A stretch of DNA of 48,298 nucleotides from a virus, in IMG/VR virus record IMGVR_UViG_3300037246_000277, positions 1 through 48,298 of that record; one strand, written 5' to 3'. Of this stretch, positions 1-8,600 are shown in pieces. Numbering within the stretch: position 1 is the first letter of the stretch; each line of letters starts with the position of its first letter. Below the pieces are notes generated by a model, which saw only the letters and a program-made list of their open reading frames with translations, made no database searches and was not told the DNA's origin. The position numbers were made by a program, and so were the translations under genes.

Positions 1-139
1 AATGTTATCTGCCGTGTGATGCTGGTCTTTGCTGCAAACTCTCTTGCAGAAGCTCTGTCCTTCGCGTGAAGATCCTCTTCCTTAAGGTTGAGCTCCTTCA
101 TGGTAGTGATCCAGTTCTTCTCAGCCATCTGTAACTTGA
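1..139. repeat. Terminal overlap, copy 1 (same as 48160-48298)
   Basis: These 139 bases recur at 48160-48298. The only difference is base 13 (C) against base 48172 (G), leaving 126 identical bases from position 14. The most economical reading is an assembly overlap of a circular or circularly permuted molecule. A true direct terminal repeat is possible but is shorter than most, and it lies inside the holin gene. Confidence 0.85.
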
Positions 140-317
140 CAGCCTGTTCAGGACTCATAGAAGCTATCACCTGTTCAAGCTGCTCCTCTACTGCATTTTC
201 TTCAGGTTCAATGTCTAACAGCTTCAGTGCAACAGATGCTGCCATACCACCGAAAGGCCCACCAACAGCAGCCCCCAACATGGGGGCCACTTTACTTAGT
301 GTTGACTTCCAATCCAT
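1..317 (-). CDS. Putative 3TM-type phage holin, N-terminal part (continues at 48298-47964 across the join)
   Basis: On the minus strand an ATG at 317-315 opens a frame that runs off position 1. Because bases 1-139 repeat the window's end, it continues in frame into the segment ending at 47964, giving a protein of about 170 residues when the circle is closed. The N-terminus (MDWKSTLSKVAPMLGAAVGG) is glycine/alanine-rich and hydrophobic. It is followed by an acidic helical stretch and then the segment from MAEKNWITTMKEL onward. Layout and character resemble the 3TM holin family of gene transfer agents and phages, which form pores in the inner membrane to release endolysin. It is the last gene of the leftward late block, with the amidase about 3 kb upstream. 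The assignment rests on family resemblance and one to two predicted membrane segments. Confidence 0.6.
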   Translation of the reverse strand, partial: MDWKSTLSKVAPMLGAAVGGPFGGMAASVALKLLDIEPEENAVEEQLEQVIASMSPEQAVKLQMAEKNWITTMKELNLKEEDLHAKDRASAREFAAKTSITRQIT

Positions 318-318
318 C

Positions 319-1152
319 TTAGAAATCTCCGAGGTTAATCCAGTGACATACGACCTTACCGGAAAGGTACATGGTGGTCGTGATGCCGTCATCGATGTCA
401 GCAGCATCCACCAGTGCAGTTATGAACATGTCAAGTGCAGTACTCGTACCGTCGAACTGGAGAGATGCTTCACTCGGTGCTTGTATGCTTGGGTCATTGT
501 AGTTAGCCATGACGAAGGCTGTCGCGGTCGAGAAGTCGTCATCTGTTGCATCCGTACCGAGAGCATCAGCGTTTGCAGGAGTTACTGAGCCAACACCGAG
601 ATCACCTTCAGGGGTTGCATCGGTGAAGTCTGCCTGATCCCCTTCATCAATAGTCAGTATGACATCTGCCATGGTACCCAACACGAGGATTCTTCCTTGA
701 GGAAAGTCGTATATCTTGACTCCACCCACACCATTACCTGTTGTGATTGAAGCAATAGATATGGGTGTAGAAACCAGATCAAGGATTGTCTTGTTTATCA
801 GACCATCACCATCCTCAGTAGCAAGTACTGTTGATCCGTTGGGAAGGCCGAGCGGGGGAAGAAGCTGGTCATTGGAGAGATTGAGTAGGGTTACTGCTGC
901 GGTTCCGGCAGTGAACACTTCACAATTGAAACTGTATGTACCTTCACCCTCAACTAGAGCACCATTCTCATCTGTATCAGTGAATGTAGCAATGACATCA
1001 AACGTGATACCACCGTCCCTTGTTCTCCTGAGTACGACCGTTCCGTCCCAGCTTGCCAGTGCATCGAACTTATAAAGTAATGACTCACCATCCTTCAGCG
1101 TCATATTTTTCGACGCACCTACAGCACTGTAGGTTTTCGTTATCTTTTGCAT
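319..1152 (-). CDS. Putative virion structural protein (beta-rich, 277 aa)
   Basis: No enzyme motif is visible. The N-terminal ~110 residues look like a beta-sandwich (DGESLLYKFDALASWDGTVVLRR), a pattern common in decoration or tail-surface modules. The C-terminal half (GGVKIYDFPQGRILVLG, then FDGTSTALDMFITALVDAADID, ending near VCHWINL) matches my recollection of a protein family found in many environmental phages next to capsid or tail genes and presumed virion-associated. It is acidic and has no signal peptide or membrane segment. A strong ribosome binding site (AAGGAGGG) precedes the ATG. It lies in the late operon between the holin and a 98-aa structural-type gene. Role as minor structural or decoration protein is inferred. 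Confidence 0.5.
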   Translation of the reverse strand: MQKITKTYSAVGASKNMTLKDGESLLYKFDALASWDGTVVLRRTRDGGITFDVIATFTDTDENGALVEGEGTYSFNCEVFTAGTAAVTLLNLSNDQLLPPLGLPNGSTVLATEDGDGLINKTILDLVSTPISIASITTGNGVGGVKIYDFPQGRILVLGTMADVILTIDEGDQADFTDATPEGDLGVGSVTPANADALGTDATDDDFSTATAFVMANYNDPSIQAPSEASLQFDGTSTALDMFITALVDAADIDDGITTTMYLSGKVVCHWINLGDF

Positions 1153-1182
1153 TTGCCAATCCCTCCTTGTTAAATTGTTTGA

Positions 1183-1479
1183 TTAAACTGCCGCAATAGC
1201 AGACACTTTCTGACCTTGAATTACACCGAAGTACTCTACAGCATCTGCTGCAACAAGCATATCATTCACTGTGGCTACAGGGCCCTCACCGAATGTTAAA
1301 TGACATTTGGTATCAGATACTATCCTGACCATCTTGGTGCCCTCACTAAACACCTCTGATGCCGCTGCTGTTGTGAAGCTCAATGGTGCTTGTGCTGTGC
1401 CAGGTTCCTGACCTATCTGCGCCAGTCCTCCATCGACTCCTCTTAATTCTTTATACTCTTTGATGTACAACTTTGCCAT
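1183..1479 (-). CDS. Small putative virion protein (98 aa)
   Basis: A 98-residue protein starting MAKLYIKEYKELRGVDG, with the phrase AQIGQEPGTAQAPLSFT and ending YFGVIQGQKVSAIAAV. I recall this pattern from small phage proteins that sit beside decoration or tail genes. It appears to be a compact beta barrel without cysteine motifs or membrane helices. The ATG has an AAGGAGG-type ribosome binding site a few bases upstream. Its place between two structural-type genes in the late operon suggests a virion accessory role; the exact position in the particle is unknown. Confidence 0.45.
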   Translation of the reverse strand: MAKLYIKEYKELRGVDGGLAQIGQEPGTAQAPLSFTTAAASEVFSEGTKMVRIVSDTKCHLTFGEGPVATVNDMLVAADAVEYFGVIQGQKVSAIAAV

Positions 1480-1498
1480 ACCAAACCTCCTTTTATTT

Positions 1499-2578
1499 TT
1501 ATCTTAATCCTGCTTTACCAATTCCAAACATGCCTGATACTTTTACTACTCCCCCATTATGTTCCACCACAAGCCTTGGGTCAAAGTCTGTTCCTGCTTG
1601 GTCAGCAAAGTAATATTCAACCGCTTGAATGATGCCGGGGCCAGCCCATGTCAAGCCTGTTTCAGTATCGTCAAAATCCCACCCAAGCCTTGCCCCAAGG
1701 TTAGTGACTCCCGATGTGTTTATTCCTGCAATGCCGTTCGCATTCAATGCTATATCATTGTAGTCCGCAGATATATCAACTTGTTTTGCGCTCCTGCCGA
1801 AATCTGTGCCCTGAAATTGTCCATAATCTGACGAAATCAAGTTTGTATTAGAGTTGGGCGTAACGGCAGATAATACAGATTTTGAATTATCTGAATCTTC
1901 CCCCAGAAGGCCGTTGTCCTTGCTGAGAAAGAAACGTGAAAATATCGCAGAACTTATTGTGTCAACCCCGATTATAGAAGTATCAAAACCGTAAATGGCA
2001 CGGATAAGTTCATCATATTTGTCAGTATTACCATCACCTCTTAGCATGGGGGCGTTTTCAGAGTTTGAAGTACTGAGCGCAAATGTTCCCGATCCGGCAA
2101 TTATAGCACTAAGGGTTTCTCCTGCCGCATTTAATCTTTCTACCCATCCATCTACGGTAGTTGTTTCAGGGTGCGGATCGGGATAGAACGTACTTGTCGT
2201 AGCTGCCATCCCGTATCGCCCATTAAGCAATATCTCCGTTTGACCATTTACTTTATCGCTATAATGCTCCCGCGCAAGCGCAACGAAATCACGCCATCTG
2301 AACCGAATGATATTTGCCCACTTAGCCCCGGCGCGAAAATCAGATACCAGTCTTGCCTTTTCTCCATCAAGCCCAAAAAAGCCCGTCACATGATTTTTGC
2401 CAAACTTGACAATCTCAATCCCGTCAAAGCTCTTATCTATGCAAAGCAAATCCCGGCCCTGTGGAGTGTTGACAATTCTTAGCAATAACTCTTGATGTGA
2501 TTCGAACCACAAATCATCTTTCAAAGGCAATATGCCGGGGTTCTCAAATCTGTATTTAAAAGGGTATAGTTTCGACAT
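1499..2578 (-). CDS. Putative tail-associated protein (359 aa)
   Basis: The N-terminal ~120 residues (KYRFENPGILPLKDDLWFESHQELLL) show no recognised motif. The C-terminal half has the repeated features of a beta-sandwich domain (YNDIALNANGIAGINTSG, NLGARLGWDFDDTETG, DQAGTDFDPRLVVEHN) that I recognise from the ends of phage tail proteins and tail-spike-like proteins. That part probably binds a surface or decorates the tail. The stop codon overlaps nothing downstream, and the gene touches the 88-aa gene upstream (shared base region at 2578). Function as a tail or receptor-contact protein is inferred from domain style and operon position. Confidence 0.45.
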   Translation of the reverse strand: MSKLYPFKYRFENPGILPLKDDLWFESHQELLLRIVNTPQGRDLLCIDKSFDGIEIVKFGKNHVTGFFGLDGEKARLVSDFRAGAKWANIIRFRWRDFVALAREHYSDKVNGQTEILLNGRYGMAATTSTFYPDPHPETTTVDGWVERLNAAGETLSAIIAGSGTFALSTSNSENAPMLRGDGNTDKYDELIRAIYGFDTSIIGVDTISSAIFSRFFLSKDNGLLGEDSDNSKSVLSAVTPNSNTNLISSDYGQFQGTDFGRSAKQVDISADYNDIALNANGIAGINTSGVTNLGARLGWDFDDTETGLTWAGPGIIQAVEYYFADQAGTDFDPRLVVEHNGGVVKVSGMFGIGKAGLR

Positions 2579-2844
2579 TAGTTTTGCTCCGATATTGGAG
2601 TCCTGTTAGGAACATCTCTTAATCTGTTCCTGAGATTGCCATGTATGGCGTTGTAGTTAATGGGCCGATTAAAAACAACAGTCCTTTCTTCGACCTTACC
2701 AGAACGTCTATACCTCGCCACAGACTCACCCCTTTCATCAAGGGTAGATACCTCGCCCTCGTATATAACAAGGTCAACCTCTACGGTCTTATTCTTGTGG
2801 CTTATTCGCCTTATTTTGTAGTCACACTTATCTGCTGCCATCAC
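2578..2844 (-). CDS. Hypothetical phage protein (88 aa)
   Basis: A short, basic, soluble protein (KCDYKIRRISHKNKTVEVDLVIYEGE, then RYRRSGKVEERTVVFNRPINYNAIHGNLRNRL). Its two halves suggest paired beta strands and a short C-terminal helix. It overlaps the amidase gene by 4 bases at its start and abuts the tail-associated gene at its end, so it is translationally coupled within the late operon. I do not recognise a family with a known role. Possible roles are a tail accessory or lysis-associated factor, but nothing in the sequence decides between these. Confidence 0.5.
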   Translation of the reverse strand: MMAADKCDYKIRRISHKNKTVEVDLVIYEGEVSTLDERGESVARYRRSGKVEERTVVFNRPINYNAIHGNLRNRLRDVPNRTPISEQN

Positions 2845-3410
2845 ATCACCGCCTCAATTCCATTTGCAATAGCCTGAGCAATTTGCTCATGTCTGCCGGC
2901 TACCAACCAATATTCAACCTCTTTGTTATTATCAATAAACAAAGGTTCCGGTATGAATGCAGGACAGTTTGTCTGAGTAACAAATGCATCAGGCTTTTCG
3001 TCACCATCTTCGTCACCAGGATAATCGACAATACCCGGCCTATCCATCTTATGCCAACCGGGTCTTGCACCTCGATCTCTCAGATTCATATACAACGATA
3101 TCTCTTGACTCATCATCTCAGCCTGGTCATGACGCTTAGATGACCGAGGAACATGAATAACTTCACACCCCCTACCGCCGCCTGCGTTGAAATGCAGATC
3201 CAGCGCCAGGTCGAAGTGTCCCTCATTGATACCGGTGATTTTCTCCGATAGTCTTCCGGAGAAAGTGGATACTGAATATCCTTGATTAATCAGGATGCTT
3301 ATCAGATGAGGGATGACCTTATCAGCCTCATCATATTCATTCAAACCATGTTTCTTATTTACAGCACCTTTGCGGTCTTCACGGTGCCCGGCACAGATAG
3401 CAATTTTCAT
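2841..3410 (-). CDS. Endolysin: N-acetylmuramoyl-L-alanine amidase (Amidase_3)
   Basis: Predicted zinc amidase that cuts the bond between N-acetylmuramic acid and the stem peptide to lyse the host wall. The Amidase_3 signature is present: AGH near residue 9 (first zinc histidine), a glutamate around residues 25-28, the LHFNAGGGRGCEV stretch with the second zinc histidine at 73, and the catalytic glutamate in FIPEPLFIDN near 155. At 189 residues it is a bare catalytic domain. There is no signal peptide or cell-wall-binding module, so it needs a holin for export. It overlaps the coiled-coil/membrane protein gene upstream by 4 bases, forming a small lysis cassette. Confidence 0.88.
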   Translation of the reverse strand: MKIAICAGHREDRKGAVNKKHGLNEYDEADKVIPHLISILINQGYSVSTFSGRLSEKITGINEGHFDLALDLHFNAGGGRGCEVIHVPRSSKRHDQAEMMSQEISLYMNLRDRGARPGWHKMDRPGIVDYPGDEDGDEKPDAFVTQTNCPAFIPEPLFIDNNKEVEYWLVAGRHEQIAQAIANGIEAVM

Positions 3411-3799
3411 AACATTATCTCCATCAAATATTGTATAAATGCCGAAGCGATAGTAAAAACAATACCAGCATAAACAAGCATCTTTGCGTTTACTTTTGCA
3501 AATTCAATCCGTAGATTTGTGATTTTTTCATCTCGCTCTTTGAATGATTTTTTCAATTCAGCATCCATTGAACGCAAGTATTTATACACACCTTTTACAG
3601 AATCCCTTTCTTCATTTGCATATTCTTTAAATTGATCCTTCAGTTCAATCTGAGAATCATCAACTCGACTCAATGTGCCTTTCAAATCACAAAGCATTAA
3701 CTCAAACTCATGTTGTTTTTGAGTCATGTCTTCGATGGTATCCTCTTGTTTAAATACTGTGGTTTCCAGTGATGCTATTTTCTCAGCGGTATCAGACAC
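3407..3799 (-). CDS. Coiled-coil protein with C-terminal membrane anchor, lysis-associated (130 aa)
   Basis: Residues 1-100 are a long heptad-rich coiled coil (KIASLETTVFKQEDTIEDMTQ, and later LKKSFKERDEKITNLRIEF). A single membrane segment follows at the extreme C-terminus (MLVYAGIVFTIASAFIQYL). This topology resembles XhlA-type haemolysin/holin accessory proteins and some phage membrane partners of endolysins. It overlaps the amidase start by 4 bases, so the two are co-translated. It may tether or regulate the lysis machinery, or act as a second holin beside the 3TM-type protein encoded at the end of the operon. The membrane anchor and coiled coil are plain in the sequence; the lysis role is inferred from context. 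Confidence 0.55.
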   Translation of the reverse strand: MSDTAEKIASLETTVFKQEDTIEDMTQKQHEFELMLCDLKGTLSRVDDSQIELKDQFKEYANEERDSVKGVYKYLRSMDAELKKSFKERDEKITNLRIEFAKVNAKMLVYAGIVFTIASAFIQYLMEIML

Positions 3800-3811
3800 A
3801 TGAAACTCCTT

Positions 3812-4234
3812 TTACTGTATAGATAATTCTGAAGGCCATAAGGTTTTGAGTTCATCTGCTGTCGTAGCAGATGTTAAATCAAAAGTGCTAGGTATATCCC
3901 TGAGTGTTTGCCTTTCTGCATCAAACTCATTCCCATACTTTCTTTTGTCTAATTCAACTAATTTTTTATCTCTCACATCTCTTATTCTACCCATATGAAT
4001 CTCACGGGCTTTTGTCATATTCACTTTAATAGCATCGGGTGCCTCTGTATTATCTTCCTCCCACGCATTCCTGAAAGTCCTGTCCGATGAAATAAGAGAC
4101 GCATCCACTATCTTATAATCTATCCCCTCTGGTATGTTTTTTTCAGCCAATTCATCCATTGTTCCTTTCCAGTGTGGAGATGGAATAATTATTGAAATAC
4201 CACCGTCTGCTCTTGTATATATTATTCTTTTCAT
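3812..4234 (-). CDS. Phage protein adjacent to tail fibre, possibly fibre assembly (140 aa)
   Basis: The protein opens with MKRIIYTRADGGISIIIPSP, has a central phrase SSDRTFRNAWEEDN, and a basic helical region around KAREIHMGRIRDVRDKKLVELD. It ends with ATTADELKTLWPSEL. I recall this arrangement from a widespread phage family found immediately beside tail fibre genes. Its position and 4-base overlap with the tail fibre gene suggest a chaperone or fibre-associated subunit, but no direct functional evidence is known to me. No membrane segment, cysteine motif or catalytic signature is visible. Confidence 0.5.
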   Translation of the reverse strand: MKRIIYTRADGGISIIIPSPHWKGTMDELAEKNIPEGIDYKIVDASLISSDRTFRNAWEEDNTEAPDAIKVNMTKAREIHMGRIRDVRDKKLVELDKRKYGNEFDAERQTLRDIPSTFDLTSATTADELKTLWPSELSIQ

Positions 4235-5598
4235 GCTAAGTCTCCCATGGCTATGACAGTTACGATGGCACTATCAAAAACAGTTGAGGCTGTCCCTGAT
4301 ATTTTTATACTGACAGCAGTTGCGGTGAGTACCGAACCTGTTGGTGATACTACACCTCTTACCTCAGAGCCATTATCTACAGCCATCCCAGCCACTGCGT
4401 AATCAGCACTTGCAAAATTAGAATCCCAATTCACTGTATATAAACCTACACCGTCATCTGCTATACTTGCAACATTAAAACTGTCATTTATAGCGATAGT
4501 TCCTGATCCATTAAAGTTAATCCACCCCTTGCACATACCTTCATGCTGAACCATGCTATGGATAGGGGCGACTCTAGTTGGGTCAGTCCCCGTTTTAACT
4601 TCTGCATCAGTGGCTAATTCAACCCCGCCTTCTGCGGTCAGGGAAGCTGATTGTAATACAACTGGATTCCCACTTGCTCTGGAATAATTAGTGCAGATCC
4701 AATCACCAGTTGCATACTCTACAAATTCAGCTTCATCCCCTGATGCTGTTGTTATATTTACGCCACCTGGTAACACCAAATCTGCGGCATCGTATGTCAA
4801 TGTCAAACTAGCCCCAAAGTGTAGCTTAACAACTGTTCCTATGTGTCCACTTGTCAGGAGTGAAGTAATGGTAGTCGTGCCCGTTACGTCAAGGTAATTG
4901 CCATCGGTAGGAAAACCGGCTGTTGTAAACAAAGCCGCCTCACTTACAATATCAGCACCTTTGGCAAGCCCCAATACACCGGTCAACGTACCACCTTTCA
5001 ATGGGAGAACCTCTAAAGTTATTGCCGCTGCTGCTGCATTTACATCATCCAACACTGTTGCCATGAAGGTTGATACTGGTACACTTGTTACACTACCACC
5101 TACCGCAATGGGACTCCCTTCAGCATCAAAACCTAAGAATTGTGAAGCTCTGCCAGCCACCGTAGGTAGACTCATATCAGCAGATTCAGCAGAAGAATCA
5201 GAATCACTAAGATGAATGGATCTTTTAACCCATCGGTCAAAAAGTTGTTGAATGAGGAATGTCAATTTATCCATTGCTTTTTCATGGACATCAGGGAAGA
5301 ACCCACCTTGAGAAGCAAAAGCTGTAAGTTGTGTTTCAAGGTAATTGGATCGGATGTACCACTCATAATCAGTCGGTAGGTTTCCGGCTACTCTTGTGAT
5401 TATACCTCCATCATCATCACCAACGCCGGCAACAGTGTAATCGGTAGTCAATGTAAGTGTAGTCTGATTACCCTCATCATCAGTCTCATAGACTGTAAGT
5501 TGAGATTCATCATCAACTCGGAAATCATAAGAAAAAGTCGAACCAATTCCGTTACCAATATAAGGGCCGGATGTAATGTCATCGGTATTGACAGTCAT
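4231..5598 (-). CDS. Tail fibre protein with T7-type N-terminal domain (455 aa)
   Basis: The first ~150 residues match the pattern of the Phage_T7_tail domain that docks fibres to the tail: GPYIGNGIGSTFSYDFRVDD, then LTTDYTVAG, then EKAMDKLTFLIQQLFDRW. The following part (TVAGRASQFLGFDAEGSPIAVGG) is the usual hinge. The distal 300 residues are repetitive beta structure rich in Thr, Ala and Gly, and presumably contact the host receptor. No lyase or depolymerase motif is seen, and at 455 residues it is shorter than T7 gp17. It follows the giant polyvalent gene by 3 bases and overlaps the adjacent small gene by 4 bases. Confidence 0.8.
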   Translation of the reverse strand: MTVNTDDITSGPYIGNGIGSTFSYDFRVDDESQLTVYETDDEGNQTTLTLTTDYTVAGVGDDDGGIITRVAGNLPTDYEWYIRSNYLETQLTAFASQGGFFPDVHEKAMDKLTFLIQQLFDRWVKRSIHLSDSDSSAESADMSLPTVAGRASQFLGFDAEGSPIAVGGSVTSVPVSTFMATVLDDVNAAAAAITLEVLPLKGGTLTGVLGLAKGADIVSEAALFTTAGFPTDGNYLDVTGTTTITSLLTSGHIGTVVKLHFGASLTLTYDAADLVLPGGVNITTASGDEAEFVEYATGDWICTNYSRASGNPVVLQSASLTAEGGVELATDAEVKTGTDPTRVAPIHSMVQHEGMCKGWINFNGSGTIAINDSFNVASIADDGVGLYTVNWDSNFASADYAVAGMAVDNGSEVRGVVSPTGSVLTATAVSIKISGTASTVFDSAIVTVIAMGDLA

Positions 5599-5601
5599 TG
5601 T

Positions 5602-8600
5602 TTATCTCCTTGGTCCATATAACAATTGATTCAATGTAAAATCCTCACCTTCAACCATTACGTCGTACAAGTGCTCACCTGTTGACCATGCTTGATTGAT
5701 ACCAGGTATACCTGTTGCTGCGCCGATGAATTTGGTTGCACCTTTGACCTGACCTTTTGTGATTTCCTCATCGGTGAATGGTGCAGTAATCAATTCAGGT
5801 ATACTCTTAGTGCCTGATTCCACTATCTGTGCTATCGGACTGATGTTATATCCGAAAGTACCGACAGTTGCACTCGCAACGTCACGCACGAATGGTATAG
5901 ATTGTACAGGATAAAGAGCAAGATTTGTTAAATATTTTTGTAAATTTGATTCATCGTCGTCGTCATCACCAAAATCACCCCGTAACACCATCTCAAGGAA
6001 CACAGGAACTGCGAATATAAACATGAGTTTAGCTGCTACAGTAGTGCGAGAGTAAGTGCCAGCTTTTGCGCCTTTGACTATATCACGTTCTTGATTCCAT
6101 AAAGAACTGAAAAATGTCATGAACATGGTGAACATACGAGATTCCTGACTTTGGTTCCTCATGATCTGAGCCATATCCTTTGTAACACCGGAACCCTGAA
6201 TATTCTCTATCACCCAGTCGGCGTAAGCATATGATCGTTTCTCATCACCCCAGTCCTTCATGCCCTTGATGTATGCAGCGTGCCACGAAGGTAAGTCCAC
6301 TATGTAAGTCTGCATCAGAGCAATGTGTTTCATTGATGCTTCCTGTACTGCTGCAAAAATGCCACGCTTACCTTCAAGCTTCTGCATTGCACTCTTAATG
6401 TCACGGTCCATAGTGTTGACCCTGTGAGCCATTACTTTAGAATTGTCAACTGCGAAGTCCCAAGCAGTCTGCATGGTCGTAGTGCTGCCGAGGATTGACC
6501 TGATCGCCTGATATACAGGGCCGCTGCCGACTTCTGCAATGGTGTTTGACAGACCAAGTACCTGAATGATACCGGTTGATGCCTTGAATCCCATGACACC
6601 GAGTGTGGTGCCGAAACGCAGGCGCTGAAGTATAGATCCCCAGAACATTTTGAGTGGTGTCTCTCTGCCGTCTTTGGCAATATCATTGAGCCATGGTCTG
6701 AGTTGTGCGTACTCTTCAGGGCCAAGTTTCTCCTTGATCGTTGCAGCTACTGACTCATTTTTTATCAACTTGTTTGTCTCTCTCACTGCGTCGTGATGAG
6801 TAATGTAATGAATCGTTTCCTGGAAGTGGTTTGGTATTATATCAAGACTGAGACGTATCGGTGCGTAGTAACCTGTACGCTCGTTTGTAGCAGATGCGTT
6901 CACCGATGCTTGGATACCAACACGACCGAACATTGATTCAGTCTCAGCATTCAATCTGTCTTCGTTCTGTTGTGCTCTGAACGATCTGTTTGGATCATAC
7001 TTGATGGGGTAATAACCACCCTTGAACGTGCCGAATTCAGTCTCCACCGGTGTTGATTCAATCTTAGGTGGTGTGAGTCCAGTGGTCTTACGGTGTACCT
7101 CTGCAAGTTGAGGGTAGAGCACTTCCATCTGATCCCATATGAGCTGCACCATATCCCAGTCTGATTTAGTCATATGGTCCAGGACCGCTTGAAGTTTCGG
7201 ATTTGTCAGAAATATCTCAGCTTCAACGTCCGGGTTCGCCCACCCTTCACCGAGGAGAAGTTTTTTCAAGTTGCTTTCATTACCGGTGTTGAGTGCTACA
7301 GCAAGAACCTGATGACCGTATATGTTACCGTCATTGTCTGCGTCTTTAATTTCAGGAATGTATATTTTACTGTTATGACGTTTAAGGTCTTCCTTACTGC
7401 GCCCCTGAATCGCATCCATAACTACAGACCCGACTTCACCCCACAACTTCAGTTCTTCATTGTAAGCATCAGTGAAAGGTTGCACCAAGATATCATGACT
7501 TATCCCTGCACGTTCCTGACCATCAAGCCATGATGCCATGTAAGGTATCTTCGTCATCTGAGCCATTGCCCACCGACCCCACTTCTTACCTTCAGTTACA
7601 TCGGTACGTTGAGTCTTAAAGCGAGTCTTCACTTTCTCATTCATCGAGTCAGTCCACTTCTGGACGAGCTTCTGGAACGTCATTTCTTCCTGTTGCCTAG
7701 TGATCTTATTACTGTACCTGGCGACATGCTCGATGTTCTTTACTGAGTCGTTGACACCTTGAAGCGCATCATAAGGTACGTTCTTCCAATGGGTGACATA
7801 ACCTTCATCAAGTATCTCCGGAGAAAGTGTCAGACCGTCTCCATCTTCCTCAATACGAGCCTTCGCCCACACCGCTATATTCTCATTGAGTCTGTCAACC
7901 TGACCGAGTGTTGCACCTTTACGGAACTCAAATCGAGTGAGGATCTTGGTGAGCTGTTCCCAGTATCCACCCTCGGCCTTCATAATGGCCTCACGGACGG
8001 ACTTCTTCTTGTACCGAGCCATCCGGTCAACTATTTTAATGGTGTCGTTCTTAGCCTCTGTAGCGGCCTTCCCAAGATAGAAGTTGAGCGCCTGCCTTGC
8101 CTTTGCTGTTGCAGCTTCCTCTTTGTTACCGGTTGCGAGTGCTGCCGCTGCTTCCTGAGCTGCACGAATCTCGGCCTTGCGATACTTCCCTGGGTGAATG
8201 TTCCGGAAAGACAACTTACCGATATTCTCTTCAGCCATGGTCTTAAGCATCTGACGCTCTATGACGGCGCGACCTGTACCCTTGGAGAGTGCCTTCAGTT
8301 CAGTCAGTATCAGATTACCACGTTCTTCATTCTGTACTGCGTCATCAGCTTCCTTCTCAATAGTGCCGTCGTTCATAATGTCACCATGTTTGTCAAGCAT
8401 GATTTGCTCTGCATTCTCAGCAGCTTTGACCTTGATATTTGGTGCATTGATGAGAGCTTGAATCATTTCATCACCGGAGTTGTAACCAAGGAAACCAGCA
8501 GCTTCATCAGGATGTACACCCTCGCCACCGGGTGCCGTCATGTTTTTTAGAGCTTCAGGAATACGGATGGTCTTACGCTTGAGTTTGTCAACACGCTCCT

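Noticed and set aside
7759-8550. 263-codon open frame on the + strand inside the giant gene
   Set aside because: It is antisense to a continuous, domain-bearing 2982-aa protein, has no recognisable motifs and has odd hydrophobic/Cys composition.
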